From contig JARGXX010000017.1 of NCBI GenBank assembly GCA_030374765.1, forward strand, positions 1 through 64,000: 64,000 nucleotides of DNA, read 5' to 3'. The translations under genes were made by a program, and so were the position numbers. Position 1 is the first letter of the stretch. Each line of letters opens with the position of its first letter. Under the pieces are notes generated by a model. That model was not told where the DNA came from. It did not search any database and saw only the letters and a list, made by a program, of their open reading frames with translations. Of the stretch, positions 21,604-33,986 are shown in pieces. The stretch comes from Agarophyton chilense. Lineage: Eukaryota; Rhodophyta; Florideophyceae; Gracilariales; Gracilariaceae.

Positions 21604-23560
21604 GGTCTCGTGGCGATAAAAAATCACCCGAAAACGGTTCTGAAGCACCTCACCTTCATGGCCAATGGAGTAATGGACATACACACCAACAGACCCTTCT
21701 TGGTCACGATCAGCAACTTCCGAGATAAACACGTACGATTACCTAAAGGTACAGTGATTGGCATCACCCTACCTGCCCCTGTGGCCATTATGGAGGCCTA
21801 ATTGGATAGCTTTTCAACTACAACTCCCGACGAGGACGTCGAATCTTGGGAGGGGATAGTCGCTATCGGCGCAAAATTTGAATCCTATAGACCCCAGGTA
21901 ATTGATCTCCTCAGGAAATGCCAGATCATGTGGTGAGGTAGATTGGGAAACATCAGAGCCACTACACACCGCATTGACCTTCAGGACGATGCTAGAACAC
22001 AGTTCCAGCACCCATACCGTACAAGCCTGAAGGGTATGAAAATGTTGCAGACCAGATGAACAAAATGCACAAAGCTCACGTCATAGAGCCGACGCCTCCT
22101 AGCCAATCCGAATGGGCAAGTCTGCTTGTCCTCGCGACTAAGAAGGATAACTCCGTCAGATTCTGTGTCGACTATAGGAAGCTGAACGCAGTAACCAAGA
22201 GGGACTCACACCCGATACCCCGTATGGATGACTGTCTAGATTCCTGAGGTGAAGCAGCCGTATTCACCACACTGGTCGCTAATTCGGGATATTAGCAAAT
22301 CCCTATGGATGAGGATACGAGAGCGCTGACAAACTTCACCACCCACGAAGGTCTGTTCAGATTTACTCCTATACCCTTTGGTTTAAGGAATGCGCCAGCG
22401 ACCTTTCAACGAATAGTGGACATCATACTGTCCAAACTGAAATGGAAATTCGCGCTGGTCTATTTGGATGACGTAATAACATTCTCACGGACCGTGAAGG
22501 AACACCTTCGCCACGTGAAGACGGTGCTAAAATCCTACAGGACGCCGGAGTAACACTGAAACTCCGCAAATGCGCCTTCTTTCAGGCCTAGGTGGACCAT
22601 CTCGGTCATGTCGTCCTCCCAGGAAAGTTAAAGGTAACCAAACAGACCCTGGATGCGATCTGTCAGGCAAAACCTCCCAGAACCCACACGGAACTACGAT
22701 CCTCTTTGGGCATGTGCAATGTCTACCGAGGTTTCGTCCAAGGATTTGCTAAAATGTCGGCCCCTCTCAACGCAATGTTGAAGAAGGAAACACCTTCGGA
22801 GTTTGAATGCCTTACCGAAAACCAATATCAGGCATTTCAGACCCTAAAGGACAAATTGCTAAACCCACTCATACGGGCTTTACCAAAACCCAATAGGCCC
22901 TTTGTCCTGAATACAGACGCCTCTGATGTCTAAGTGGGATGTGCCCTGCTACAGGAACAGGAGTTACCGAGAGACTATCAACCTATTGGATACTAGAGCA
23001 GAACGCTCACCAGCGCGGAGCGAAACTACAGTACTACCGAAAAGGAATGTCTCGCCATAGTATGGTCGGTATTAACACTCCGACCATACCTCGAGGAAAC
23101 TAGGTTCACCATTAGGACAGACCACGATTTAACTCCGCTGCTTACTCAATATGACCGATGCATCAAGTCCACTCGCTCGTTGGTGCCTTAGGCTGTCAGA
23201 GTAAGACTATGATATAACCTATAGGCAAAGCATCAAGCACCAGGCAGCAGATGCCCTGTCGCGAATCATTTCCGACGGAACCGATGACACCTCATTGGAA
23301 GACCTCATTCCTACTCCCTTCGCAGATGATGGACCTCAGGATAATACGGAAACGGGTTACCTTATGGGTACGGTCAACGTGGATGATCCTGAGGTAGAGA
23401 AGAATAAAGTCTAATTATTGGACTGGGAGACAGTACCACCCAAATCGACACCGGCTCAGGTTAATGTAATAACCCCAAAGGAAAAAAGCTCCTCCCTATA
23501 ACTATTAAGGAACTCCTAGAGGCGCAGGTCGAAGACGAGTACTGCAAAGAAACAGCCCAA
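21604..23560 (+). pseudogene. Reverse transcriptase and RNase H of gypsy copy A
   Basis: Would copy the element RNA into DNA. The RT palm reads VRFCVDYRKLNAVT, then a catalytic block where LDAN is expected but LVAN is encoded, GY-stop-QIPMDED (TAG for the invariant Trp), PFGLRNAPATFQR and LVYLDDVITFSRT (the YLDD site is intact). RNase H follows with [20 protein letters not shown] and TDHDLTPL. Stops break it repeatedly, among them TGA after CLDS (22245-22247), TAG before VDHLGHVV, TAA after TDASDV and TAG in IGY-stop-SRTL. The same lesions recur in copy B. Confidence 0.85.
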
Positions 23561-23608
23561 TTGCTAGGAACACCTGAATAAATATTCGACTACGACCGAT
23601 TCGGACTA

Positions 23609-24232
23609 TTGTGTCGCCGCGCACCTCTAGATGACGCACTCCAACGGATAGTATCAAGGTCATTAAGGGCGCAATTCCTATACCTCGCCCATTTCCCTCG
23701 CTTAGCTGCTCACCCTGGAGGCCGACGAATGTACCAGACCCTAAGGAAGTTCTTCTCCTGGCCACTAATGGCGCCAAAGCTATGGCAAACCGCACAGAAC
23801 TGCACTTCGTGCGCACAAATACGAGGGTCTCGCGCCAACCATCGGGACAAATTGAAACTTTTCCCTGCCGGAGGCCCGATGGAATTCGTCGCAATGGATA
23901 TACTTGGACCTTTGCCCAAGTCGTCTTATGGGAAACAGTTCGTCTTGGTAATAACCGATAGGTTTACCAAACTTAGCCGAGCCCTACCTCTAGGAAGGAC
24001 AACAGCCGCTGATGTCGCCACAGCATTCTTGTCTCATCGGGTATATCTCTATGGCATGCCACTCTACCTCATCACGAATAATGGCAGTCAGTTTGTATCC
24101 AAATTGTTTTCGAACGTTTCTGCTACCTTAGGTATCAAACATGTAACCACAACAGCATACCACACGCAAACCAATGGTCAAGGCAAACGCTTCAACCGCA
24201 CCGTTCTGGAACAATTGGCACACTATTTATAG
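23609..24232 (+). pseudogene. Integrase core of gypsy copy A
   Basis: HHCC zinc-binding module (H in AHFPRLAAH, then CTSC) followed by the RNase H-fold core. The first Asp is in AMDILGPLP. The second, normally in a DNG motif, reads NNGSQF here (DNGSQF in copy B). The Glu normally before RFN in the DGQ-E-RFN motif is Lys (NGQGKRFNRT). Two of three catalytic acids are therefore changed. The frame ends in TAG at 24230. Confidence 0.85.
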
Positions 24233-24748
24233 GATCACCAAGTGGACTCGCACGACTACGTTGAACCACTTGTTTCTCCCTACAACACGCAATTACACGC
24301 TTCGATGGGGACAACAACTTTTGATTTAACTCTAAGGAGATCACCACCGCCGATAGATATTGACCTTTAGGAGTTCACTTTACCCCAGGACATAACCGAA
24401 GGGATGTCTCCTACTCAGGCGAAGCGCTACCCGCGCTGACGCATAGACAGCATTATCCAGTCGGCTAGAGCTGTACTGAGCAAATCCCAACGGCGCTACA
24501 AGGTCAAATTCGACAATTCCGTCTGAAACACACCTACTTTTGGGAAAGGATAATTGGTTTACCTGTACTGGCCACCGAAAGACAGTGATGAACTCGAGGA
24601 GACCACGCGGAAACTCCTACCCCGCTCGACGGGACCATATAAACTCCTTAAGGCCAGTCAACACACAATTACGATAGTAATTGACAGCCTACAGGACACC
24701 ATGTCTATTGATCGGGTGACATGAGCTCCGAGTTCCTCCGGACCATCA

Positions 24749-25237
24749 ATGTCCTGGGCGCTTGGCCCAACGGTATCAACACGACCTCCGGTCGAGGCTC
24801 AAGTCCTCACAGCTTCTAATACAATGTCCGCGGACCTGAAAATACCCATGGACCCATTAGTCAACGCCAATGACGATGACCCATCTCTCCCGACCGAGTC
24901 CGATGGATTCACCCCTCTGGACCACACTTCCCTTCCGGAGGAGGAATACCAACAGGAATACATTATTGAACGAATAATCTCCGCCGGTCGAGGAAAAGAT
25001 AAGATAATGTGCTATCGCGTCCGTTGGTTTGGCTACTCCACTGAAGAAGACACTACGCAAAAGCCTCAGACCATTCCGGCGAATTTTATCGCTTGCTACT
25101 GGCGCAAAATCGGCAGCACTGAGCGCAGAGTTCAGGAGGGGGCAGCCCTTGGCCCGAAGAATATCATAACGCCTCCTAAAACGCCTCTCGATACTCCTCC
25201 AAACACGAAAAATTGCCGTAGCTTCCGAATCAGGTAA
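24749..25237 (+). pseudogene. Integrase C-terminus with chromodomain, gypsy copy A
   Basis: Chromodomain near the end: YQQEYIIERIISAGRGKDK, then YRVRWFGYSTEEDT and IPANFIACYW. It matches the pattern of chromodomains (Tyr-x-Val/Ile-Glu start, W-x-GY core), which direct chromovirus integration to marked chromatin. Proline/threonine-rich linkers lie on both sides. Copies B and C are truncated before this point, so A is the only source of the domain here. Confidence 0.85.
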
Positions 25238-25623
25238 CAACGTCAGTCCTCAGGCGTCACCTGAGAACGACCTGAGAAGTTCTAAAGATTCGGACGCCGT
25301 CTCGGGGCACGCAAGTTGGGGGAAGTCTGGAGAAACTTTGGGAAAGCAGAAGCATTACTTTATTTGACTAACTTTCAGACACCTAACAGCCCTCGCCATG
25401 ACCTCAAGGTTCGCAAATGCGCTCCAAACACCAATACGACTCTCCGCAGAGGCGCATGAGTAACTCGGTCGTCCTCATTGGAGCCTGCAGGAGCGAAAAT
25501 GGGGCAGGGATGAACCGAGGGTCCCCTTGTATCAATAGGGCCAGCACCAGCGAGTTGAGGACGCTTCTGCGGCGGAGATTCATCTGAAGAACTATTGTCA
25601 CCCTCGGGTGCCCCGCAGTCGCT

Positions 25624-28052
25624 CTAATTTAGACCATACCGGGCACCCAAGTCGGCAGTAACCCTCTGGGACATCATTTGTGCATTGTGCCGCAGGAGAT
25701 TGACCATAGCGGTCTTCAGGTCTTCACCCTGGTTGAGATTCGAGGCGTAGCGCGCCGAGCGACGCACCCAGGAGCAAGCTTCTCTCAGGACTGTCGCAAT
25801 TTCCATAGAGGCAGTAATGCCAAGGGTACGGCAGACATGACGACGATCCGCGGCTGCAGCCGTGACCGAAGCTGAAAAATGCAGCAATGGGGAGGACTGC
25901 GCGATGTAGAAGCCAGCAGTGGACGTCTGAGCCATCGGATCACCTATAGGACTAGCAATTTCGACAGTAACCTCTTCAGGAGGGATGTCCATTTGAGCGA
26001 CGGGAGGCCCATGTGAGAGTTCATCCTGAGGAGCAGCGACTGGAGGAGCTGGAGGAGGGGAGGCGGTGGGCAACACAACATTGGACTCGACCGGAGGATC
26101 GACGCCCTCCACGGGTAAGATGGAGGAATCTTCACCGAAGTAGTTTCCATCGGACATACCAGCAGGAACCACCGGTGTGGCTTCCAAATCAGGCTCGAAG
26201 CACAGTGAATTGAGACCAACGGCCTTCGGGTAATAGTCGGGCACATGACGCCTCGGAATGTCCGATTTTTGATTCCTCAAAGGCTTGGCAGGATGGCCAC
26301 AAGTGTCATTCTAACCCTGTGAATGTAGCGGAATCGGCGTGAACGAGTCGGTATCGTGTTCATAACAAAAGAACCCGGGAGTCTCGCTCCACTCCACCTG
26401 TAGAACATGATCCCAAAGGGCTTTGGCCTCTTCGACAGCGATCTGGGTCCCATGGACGATGTTCTGGATGCCCAGGCTTTTTAGGAGAGGGATCATGATG
26501 TCCGGAAGCGGGACAAGACGAGCTCGAGGACTGGGTATGTGTTCGTCGGTCCATACCCTCCAATCGTCCGAACGGACACTACCACGGCCTCTTTACTTTG
26601 TCGTATCGAGGAAGGGCATAAGGGACATCACGACGAACTCAACGAAGTGTACCTGCCAGGACAACCAAGACCTTCGGTCATTGTCGTTGCCCATGAGCTG
26701 GGAAGAATGATACGTGACTACAGATGGAGTGGGAATAAAAAGGGTTGCCGAAAAACGCCAGTAGAGGGCCCATTGGTTCTCATCCACGCGGAGAAGCGAG
26801 AGATATAACGGAGGACGTTTTTCTGCGCTCATGCCGTGAAACTCCACCTGGTTCCAATAGAAGACGAACCCCAGGGATTGACCCAAACGACCATCGGGCT
26901 CATGCATCTCGTTCCGAGAGACCCTATTGTACATCTAAAACAGGCGGTCATACGGCGGTAGGGAAGCACATGAGCGCCAAAATGTTGTGATGCGCCGGAG
27001 TAAATCTCACGTGAGGCGACATGAAGTCCTCGTATAGGTCCGGAAAGAGTTTATTCACCCTGAACTGGTACTCGGCTTCCTCTTCACAACAGACTTACTG
27101 CATGTCCGTTTGGATGAGGGGGCGACGGCGCGTCGCCGAACGCGGATCGACAGCACGATGCAATCAACGGTTATACCACGAGACGCTGCGCGCATTCTTA
27201 CTGCCGCTCCGGAAATCGGGGATCTTAGCGAACCTCCGGGCGTCGACGAACAGATGAAAAAACGTCTGGTATTCTTGCACAGAAGAAGGCAGAATGGCAT
27301 GACGCACGGCTCGCGGATTTCGTCCGATGGTATGGTCATAGCGGTCTCCGGGGCGCTCATAAGTCACTTGTTATGCCGAAGAGCTCCTCGCTTGGTTGTT
27401 CGAAGCCATAGCGCCGCTGTTCACAGATTCGTCCGCCGGAAAATGAATACGGGAACCGATGGAAGCGACAATATTCGGAGGGATAGTGGCACATCCGACG
27501 GGCTTATGAGGCGAGTTCGGCATCGCGCACGAACAATAGAGCAATACCACGACGGGAAGGAGGGAAGATGAAACCGAATCGGTCAGGATAACCGACGTGA
27601 TCCCGAATGGACGAAGCGCGCGCCATGGTTCACGGCGGACGACGCGCGTAGGGTCACGAAAGAAATGGCGAATGATAGGAAAAGCGGCAAGGACCCTTCC
27701 CTCCCTGGTGCGCGTACAGTACATTACATGAATTAATTACCGACCTGGCGCCAAGGTTCAGATCATATGCACTGGTTCCCCCGAGGATGGTGGCGATACG
27801 ACGCCCCGTTGCGCCCACTGGTAACGATAGCAACAAACCCCCCGATTGGTCATAAGACGCCGACATGTCGGACACGGCACCGCTCGTGTCCAGGCCACTA
27901 GGACGCTGAGGATTATGACGTTCTGACCCCGAAGGCAAGATTGGAGGTTCACCTGTAGGTCCAATTAGAGCCAGACCCCCAGGAAGGTGTGAGGCAATTT
28001 GGAATTCGCCGTGACGGTCGAATCCTAAGAAGGGAGATATGTGAAGAACCAA
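25624..28052 (-). pseudogene. Antisense open-frame region between pol and 3' LTR of gypsy copy A
   Basis: About 2.4 kb of coding-like minus-strand frames interrupted by stops and shifts. The last, 26280-25624, is 218 codons, proline-rich in its first half, ending MVNLLRHNAQMMSQRVTADL. Upstream segments include ALWDHVLQVEWSETPGFFCY, EDFMSPHVRFTPAHHNILAL and FLGFDRHGEFQIASHLPG. The plus strand over this stretch has no plausible gene. Antisense ORFs between integrase and 3' LTR are known in some plant Ty3/gypsy lineages (for example Tat/Retand). Whether this is such an ORF, a captured host gene or a separate nested element is not decided. No domain was recognised. Confidence 0.5.
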
Positions 28053-28069
28053 GGATTAAGGCTGAGTAT

Positions 28070-28483
28070 TGTAAGCCGCCAGGGCCTGAGGTATCTCACA
28101 GATGCCACGTGGACTGGCCAACCTCAGCTGTACTCGTGTAGATTATTATTATTTTTAATTAGTGTAATATATTAGCATTACAGTGCCAGGGAGATCCCAG
28201 CGCCTTGCCATTCCTTTGTCTTGGCTCGAGTGACGCTTCTCCCTTAGAGTAAGGTAGGCACCATTAGAATACTAAATTACCTCCTTTGGTACATTAGTTC
28301 CACCAATTGGTCTTCCAGCTATCGTTTCCGTAGCTCCAACTTGTAGGACTACGCAGTAAACGCCACCCCATTGCACCAAGTACTCTGGGAGTGCCGCCGA
28401 CAAGGATACGAACCTTAGAACCCGCTCTAAAACGCTACTCCAGTTTGAGACCAGTACGCTGACCTACCAGTCATTTCATTACA
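28070..28483 (+). repeat. 3' LTR of gypsy copy A
   Basis: 414 bp, TGTAAGCC to CATTACA, same orientation as 18244-18659. Directly downstream, after about 12 bp, the reverse-oriented integrase of copy B begins, so this LTR forms the breakpoint that truncates copy B. Confidence 0.88.
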
Positions 28484-28484
28484 G

Positions 28485-29036
28485 CTATGCCGGTGTGGTT
28501 ACATGTTTGATACCTGAGATAGCACAAACGGGCGAAAAGAATTTGGATACAAACTGGCTGCCATTATCCGCAAGGAGGTAGAGTGGCATGCCATAGAGAT
28601 ATACCCTGTGGGACAAGAATTCTGTGGTGACATCCGCGGCTGTTGTCCTTCCTAGAGGTAGGGCTCGGCTAAGTTTGGTAAACCTATCGGTTATTACCAA
28701 GACGAACCGTTTCCCATAAGACGACTTGGGCAAAGGTCCAAGTGTATCCATTGCGACGAATTCCATCGGGCCTGAGGCAGGGAAAAGTTTCAATTTGGCC
28801 CGATGGTTGGCGCGAGACCCTTGTATTTGTGCGCACGAAGTGCAGTTCTGTGCGGTTTGCCATAGCTTTGGCGCCATTAGTGGCCAGGAGAAGAACTTCC
28901 TTAGGGTCTGGTACATTCGTCGGCCTCCAGGGTGACCAGCTGAGCGAGGGAAATGGGCGGGGTATAGGAATTGCGCCCTTAATGACCTTGATACTATCCG
29001 TTGGAGTGCGTCATCTAGAGGTGCGCGGCGACACAA
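28485..29036 (-). pseudogene. Integrase fragment of gypsy copy B
   Basis: Same HHCC module and catalytic core as copy A (AMDTLGPLP, then LLADNGSQF). Unlike A, the second catalytic Asp is kept. The sequence is cut before the Glu by the junction with the LTR at 28483. Confidence 0.8.
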
Positions 29037-29419
29037 TAGTCCGAATCGGTCGTAGTCGAATATTTATTCAGGGGTTCCTAGCAATTGGGCTGTTTCCTTG
29101 CAGTACTCGTCTTCGTCCTGCGCCTCTAGGAGTTCCTTAATAGTGATAGGGAGGAGCTTGTTTCCTCTGGGGTTATGACATTAACCTGAGCCGGTGTCGA
29201 TTTGGGTGGTACTGTCTCCCAGTCCAATAATTAGACTTTATTCTTCTCTACCTCAGGATCATCCACGTTGACCGTACCCATAAGGTAACCCGTTTCCGTA
29301 TTATCCTGAGGTCCATCATCTGCGAAGGGAGTAGGAATGAGGTCTTCCAATGAGGTGTCATCGGTTCCGTCGGAAATGATTCGCGACAGGGCATCTGCTG
29401 CCTGGTGCTTGATGCTTTG

Positions 29420-30589
29420 CCTATAGGTTATATCATAGTCTTACTCTGACAGCCTAAGGCACCAACGAGCGAGGGGACTTGATTCATCGGTCATATTGAG
29501 TAAGCAGCGGAGTTAAATCGTGGTCTGTCCTAATGGTGAACCTAGTTTCCTCGAGGTATTGTCGGAGTGTTAATACCGACCATACTATGGCGAGACATTC
29601 CTTTTCGGTAGTACTGTAGTTTCGCTCCGCGCTGGTGAGCGTTCTGCTCTAGTATCCAATAGGTTGATAGTCCCTCGGTAACTCCTGTTCCTGTAGCAGG
29701 GCACATCCCACTTAGACATCAGAGGCGTCTGTATTCAGGACAAAGGGCCTATTGGGTTTTGGTAAAGCCCGTATGAGTGGGTTTAGCAATTTGTCCTTTA
29801 GGGTCTGAAATGCCTGATATTGGTTTTCGGTAAGGCATTCAAACTCCGAAGGTGTTTCCTTCTTCAACATTGCGTTGAGAGGGGCCGACATTTTAGCAAA
29901 TCCTTGGACGAAACCTCGGTAGACATTGCACATGCCCAAAGAGGATCGTAGTTCCGTGTGGGTTCTGGGAGGTTTTGCCTGACAGATCGCATCCAGGGTC
30001 TGTTTGGTTACCTTTAACTTTCCTGGGAGGACGACATGACCGAGATGGTCCACCTAGGCCTGAAAGAAGGCGCATTTGCGGAGTTTCAGTGTTACTCCGG
30101 CGTCCTGTAGGATTTTAGCACCGTCTTCACGTGGCGAAGGTGTTCCTTCACGGTCCGTGAGAATGTTATTACGTCATCCAAATAGACCAGCGCGAATTTC
30201 CATTTCAGTTTGGACAGTATGATGTCCACTATTCGTTGAAAGGTCGCTGGCGCATTCCTTAAACCAAAGGGTTTAGGAGTAAATCTGAACAGACCTTCGT
30301 GGGTGGTGAAGTTTGTCAGCGCTCTCGTATCCTCATCCATAGGGATTTGCTAATACCCCGAATTAGCGACCAGTGTGGTGAATACGGCTGTTTCACCTCA
30401 GGAATCTAGACAGTCATCCATACGGGGTATCGGGTATGAGTCCCTCTTGGTTACTGCGTTCAGCTTCCTATAGTCGACACAGAATATGACGGAGCTATCC
30501 TTCTTAGTCGCGAGGACAAGCAGACTTGTCCATTCGGATTGGCTAGGAGGCGTCGGCTCTATGACGTGAGCTTTGTGCATTTTGTTCAT
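29420..30589 (-). pseudogene. Reverse transcriptase and RNase H of gypsy copy B
   Basis: Same motifs as copy A: FCVDYRKLNAVT, PFGLRNAPATFQR, LVYLDDVITFSRT, NTDASDV. It shares the LVAN change at the first RT catalytic Asp and the stops before VDHLGHVV, after CLDS, in GY-stop-QIP and after TDASDV. Shared inactivating changes show descent from, or conversion by, an already dead copy. Confidence 0.85.
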
Positions 30590-31113
30590 CTGGTCGGCAA
30601 CATCTCTATACCCTTCAGGCTTGTACGGTATGGGTGCTGGAACTGTGGTTTAGCATCGTCCTGAAGGTCGATGCGGTGTGTAGTGGCTCTGATGTTTCCC
30701 AATCTACCTCACAACATGGTCTGGCATTTCCTGAGGAGATCAATTACCTGGGGTCTATAGGATTCAAATTTTGCGCCGATAGCGACTATCCCCTCCCAAG
30801 ATTCGACGTCCTCGTCGGGAGTTGTAGTTGAAAAGTTATCCAATTAGGCCTCCATAATGGCCACAGGGGCAGGTAGGGTGATGCCAATCACTGTACCTTT
30901 AGGTAATCGTACGTGTTTATCTCGGAAGTTGCTGATCGTGACCAAGAAGGGTCTGTTGGTGCGTATGTCCATTACTCCATTGGCCATGAAGGTGAGGTGC
31001 TTCAGAACCGTTTTCGGGTGATTCTTTATCGCCACGAGACCTTAGGACTCGGAATGGACCGGTACGGTGATCTGGGTCATCGGGAGAATCGTTATGGCCT
31101 TCGACAAGCGAAC

Positions 31114-31503
31114 CTAATTGGGCTTTGTATCTTCGGAGATAACTGCTCGTTTGCGGTTAAATTCTGGCCATGAGGCGGAATCAATTATGGAGATGGAAGG
31201 TTTGCGATAAAATGTGACTTTCCTAAGGCCCGGATAAATGACCTTAACGTAATGATCGATGAAGGAGGTCCCTAGGATTGCGGCAGACCCCAAATTAGGA
31301 CTTTGAAGGAACCACGTGCGGAATTTTAATCGTCCTATGTGCATGCAAAGTGGTACTATCTCTTTAATATCCATTGGTCTACGTGATGCGTTGGTAATCC
31401 TGGGGGTCTTCCTTGCCTGAACGAAAATTTCCCAGCCAAATGGGAGTAGACTAGAATGAACCATATTGGGACCAGCGCCTGTGTCCAATACTGCTATTGC
31501 CAC
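31114..31503 (-). pseudogene. Aspartic protease domain of gypsy copy B
   Basis: AVLDTGAGPNMVHS and AILGTSFIDHYVKVIYP, closing at the same TAG as copy A. A few residues differ from A (for example SSLLPFGW for SRLLPFGW). Confidence 0.8.
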
Positions 31504-31532
31504 TCAGGAGCTGTTGGAACGTAGTCTCATGG

Positions 31533-33861
31533 TTACCCACACTTTATAATTTTCCTTCCTGAGGATACAGACGGGCCCTCACTGTCTCCCAATTCTAGTC
31601 CATTCTGAGTTGTCCAATGGCTGTGGTTTGTATTGGGAGGTGAAGAGCTCTTTCGCCCCTGACCGTCCAATTGGTTTAGGCATGGACTTAAAAGAGGGAT
31701 TATTTGCCTCAAACCGACCATCTTAGCGTTTTTCGATGGAGTTTCTGTTTCTTCCTGAGGATGGGGTTCTCCTTTGAGTTCGTCCGTAGGGTCTACAAGG
31801 GCGTGGAACTTTGTGGCTCTCATTAGGGTATCCGGAGAGGTGGCATAGCGGGAGCTTCCAGGTGTTCTTGTTGCTCGTTAATGTGCCCTGTTAAACATTC
31901 CTTCGGATCGCCGCCCCCGGTGATTCTCTTCCCTTAAGGATAGGGTGTTTTTTCGTGCGTCCTCAGGCAGATACCTCGTGCATTCACAAGGTTGTATAAT
32001 TTAAAAGCAGAGGAAGCAGGTCCTTAGGGAGCGAACAAACACGTCCTTGCGGGGTGGAAAGGGGGAATACTTGGGTGTGGGTGGTCCAGTGGTCGCCGCA
32101 GTTCCCTGGGAGGTATATGGTGGGGGCCCAGACGAAGGAGCACTGAAACTAACCGTGAGGACATCTCCCGAGTCGGCATACCGGAGTGATGATCCCATGT
32201 CCGATTCCATGGAGCTAACCAAATGGGCTTGGTTGGGTTTACGCAATGGAGTTGCGTTTCCTCTGGATATATCAGCGTTGCGCCTGGAAGTCCTGTAGGT
32301 TTTGCAATAACCTTTGGCATACGTGACGAGCCTCCGGAAGGAGTATTGTGGGTTTTGCGTGTGGTAGTTTCGTACATGTGTCCGAATGGCAGGGAGTAAT
32401 CCCGTGATGAAATGAAGTTTAAGCCGTCCTTCGTGGAATAGGATTCCACATCGGTAAGCCTTCTTCCATAGGTCGTCGGCGAAAGCCGATTCGGTCATTT
32501 CGGAGCTCTTCCTAAAGGATATTACTTTTTGATGGGCGTCCATTATAACGTCATCCGTGGCGTAAGTTTCCAAGAGGCAATGAACAACCTGACGGTATGA
32601 CCTGAGGAGCTCACGGTCTTGAGCATCCACGAGGTCAGTTGTGCCAGACATCTTCCAAACCACTCGGTCACGTGCCTGCCCTGTGAGGAAGAACTGGAAA
32701 AAGTACAGAATGGCGCCCTTGTGGACACCGTTCTGAGCACAGGCTGTACGGAACAACATAAGAAACCTAATGACAGAAATGGGACCGGAACCCGAGAACT
32801 TGTCCGTAATGGTCAGTTGCATCCGTTTGGCTCATTTGGCGACTCTTCGAGCCCCAGAACCAGAATATTACGCCGTCCTGTCGGCCAGCCGGTAATTACG
32901 GTAGTCTAGAACCATAAAGAAAGGTTTGTTTGTGGTTGTCAGTGCTTTGAGGCCTCTAACGGCAGCCTCAATCACTTCCGAGTCGGTCGTTTCGGTCGAG
33001 GCCGATTCGGAATCCCTCGTGTCCGAATTGTCTCTTCTTTTACTCCTTTTTTTTCTTCTTTCTTCTGCGGTTATTTCTTTTCTTTCCAGCGGAATAGCGA
33101 CCTAAAGGATCGATCTTTCTATCAGATCCGATGGAGCCCTGAGGTCGCTGTACCTCATATTGTCCTTTGGGTAGGGTAATCTGTCTTTCTTCTAGACGCG
33201 GAACCTCTCTTGTGCTCTTAGATTGTCTTTCCATTGGATTTTTTTTCTGATGGTGTTCCCGGCCAGGGGCGGGTAATACTGCCACTCCTGCGGGTTCGGT
33301 AGGGGGTTGCCATATGGAATCCGGATGGTTGACTTGTGGAGTTGTCCTAGGGACCGTATTGCCTGACTGGCTGGTGACTGCTTTTTGAACGGTCTGAAGG
33401 ATGAAGTCTATGATTATCTCAGACTCCATGACCTTGAGGACGATTCGCGTAATGAGATAATCCGTCTGGTCAGCGATCGCTTTAGCGAGTCGCATGTCCA
33501 CAATGGAATCCACATGGGCTGAGCAGAGCTCACGGAGACGGGGCCAGAGAAGGTCAGTAAGCCCTGCGGGCATGTTCTCTCTAATTCCTTCCGTCTAGTG
33601 GGGTTCTCCATGGGGTTTCTCTGGCCTAAAGGTGGCCGTGGTGAAGCGTTCTCTTAAACGCGCTGCCGCCGTGGGTTCTCGGAGAATCCTTACAGGGTTG
33701 TCCAGGGGAGTCAGTACTTCTTGCGGCTGCCTTCTCGTGCTCCTGCGGTCGGTAACGGTATCAAAATTACAGTCAGGCGACATGGTCTGCGTTGTAGTCG
33801 CAATTTGTCCTGACGTAGGAGTCTCATGGTCTGGTCGGTTGGGTTTGTTTCTTGCATCCAT
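31533..33861 (-). pseudogene. gag of gypsy copy B
   Basis: Starts MDARNKPNRP after the leader, with the same TAG before MPAGL as copy A. In the basic tract near 33050 extra A residues shift the frame, which copy A lacks. The capsid-like block 32822-32001 (273 codons) differs from copy A at fewer than ten residues. The end again lacks a standard zinc knuckle. Confidence 0.75.
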
Positions 33862-33986
33862 AATGGAGGTTGCTTCTGTACTTTTCTTCCGTTGAGGAAT
33901 TAAACAAAAGATTACAATCCGGATAATTCTTCGTTGCAGTGGTCTTTTTAATTATTCCTAAGGGATTCAAAGTCGGGAGACCAAAA

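Larger units (their letters stand above)
18244..28483 (+). mobile_element. Ty3/gypsy chromodomain retrotransposon, copy A
   Basis: LTRs at 18244-18659 and 28070-28483 share orientation and the ends TGTAAG...TTACA. Between them lie gag, aspartic protease, reverse transcriptase, RNase H, integrase and a chromodomain in the Ty3/gypsy order, then about 2.8 kb holding antisense open frames. Many stops break every domain. The outer 5-bp flanks (AGTTC and GCTAT) do not match, and the two LTRs are visibly diverged, so the copy is old or rearranged. The interior from about 19040 to 24150 is nearly identical to inverted copy B. Confidence 0.85.

Noticed and set aside
22056..24232. Stop-codon reassignment as an explanation for many in-frame stops in gypsy pol
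   Set aside because: All three stop codons occur, they replace several different residues, copy C has sense codons at the comparable sites, and the pseudokinase gene uses a normal TGA.
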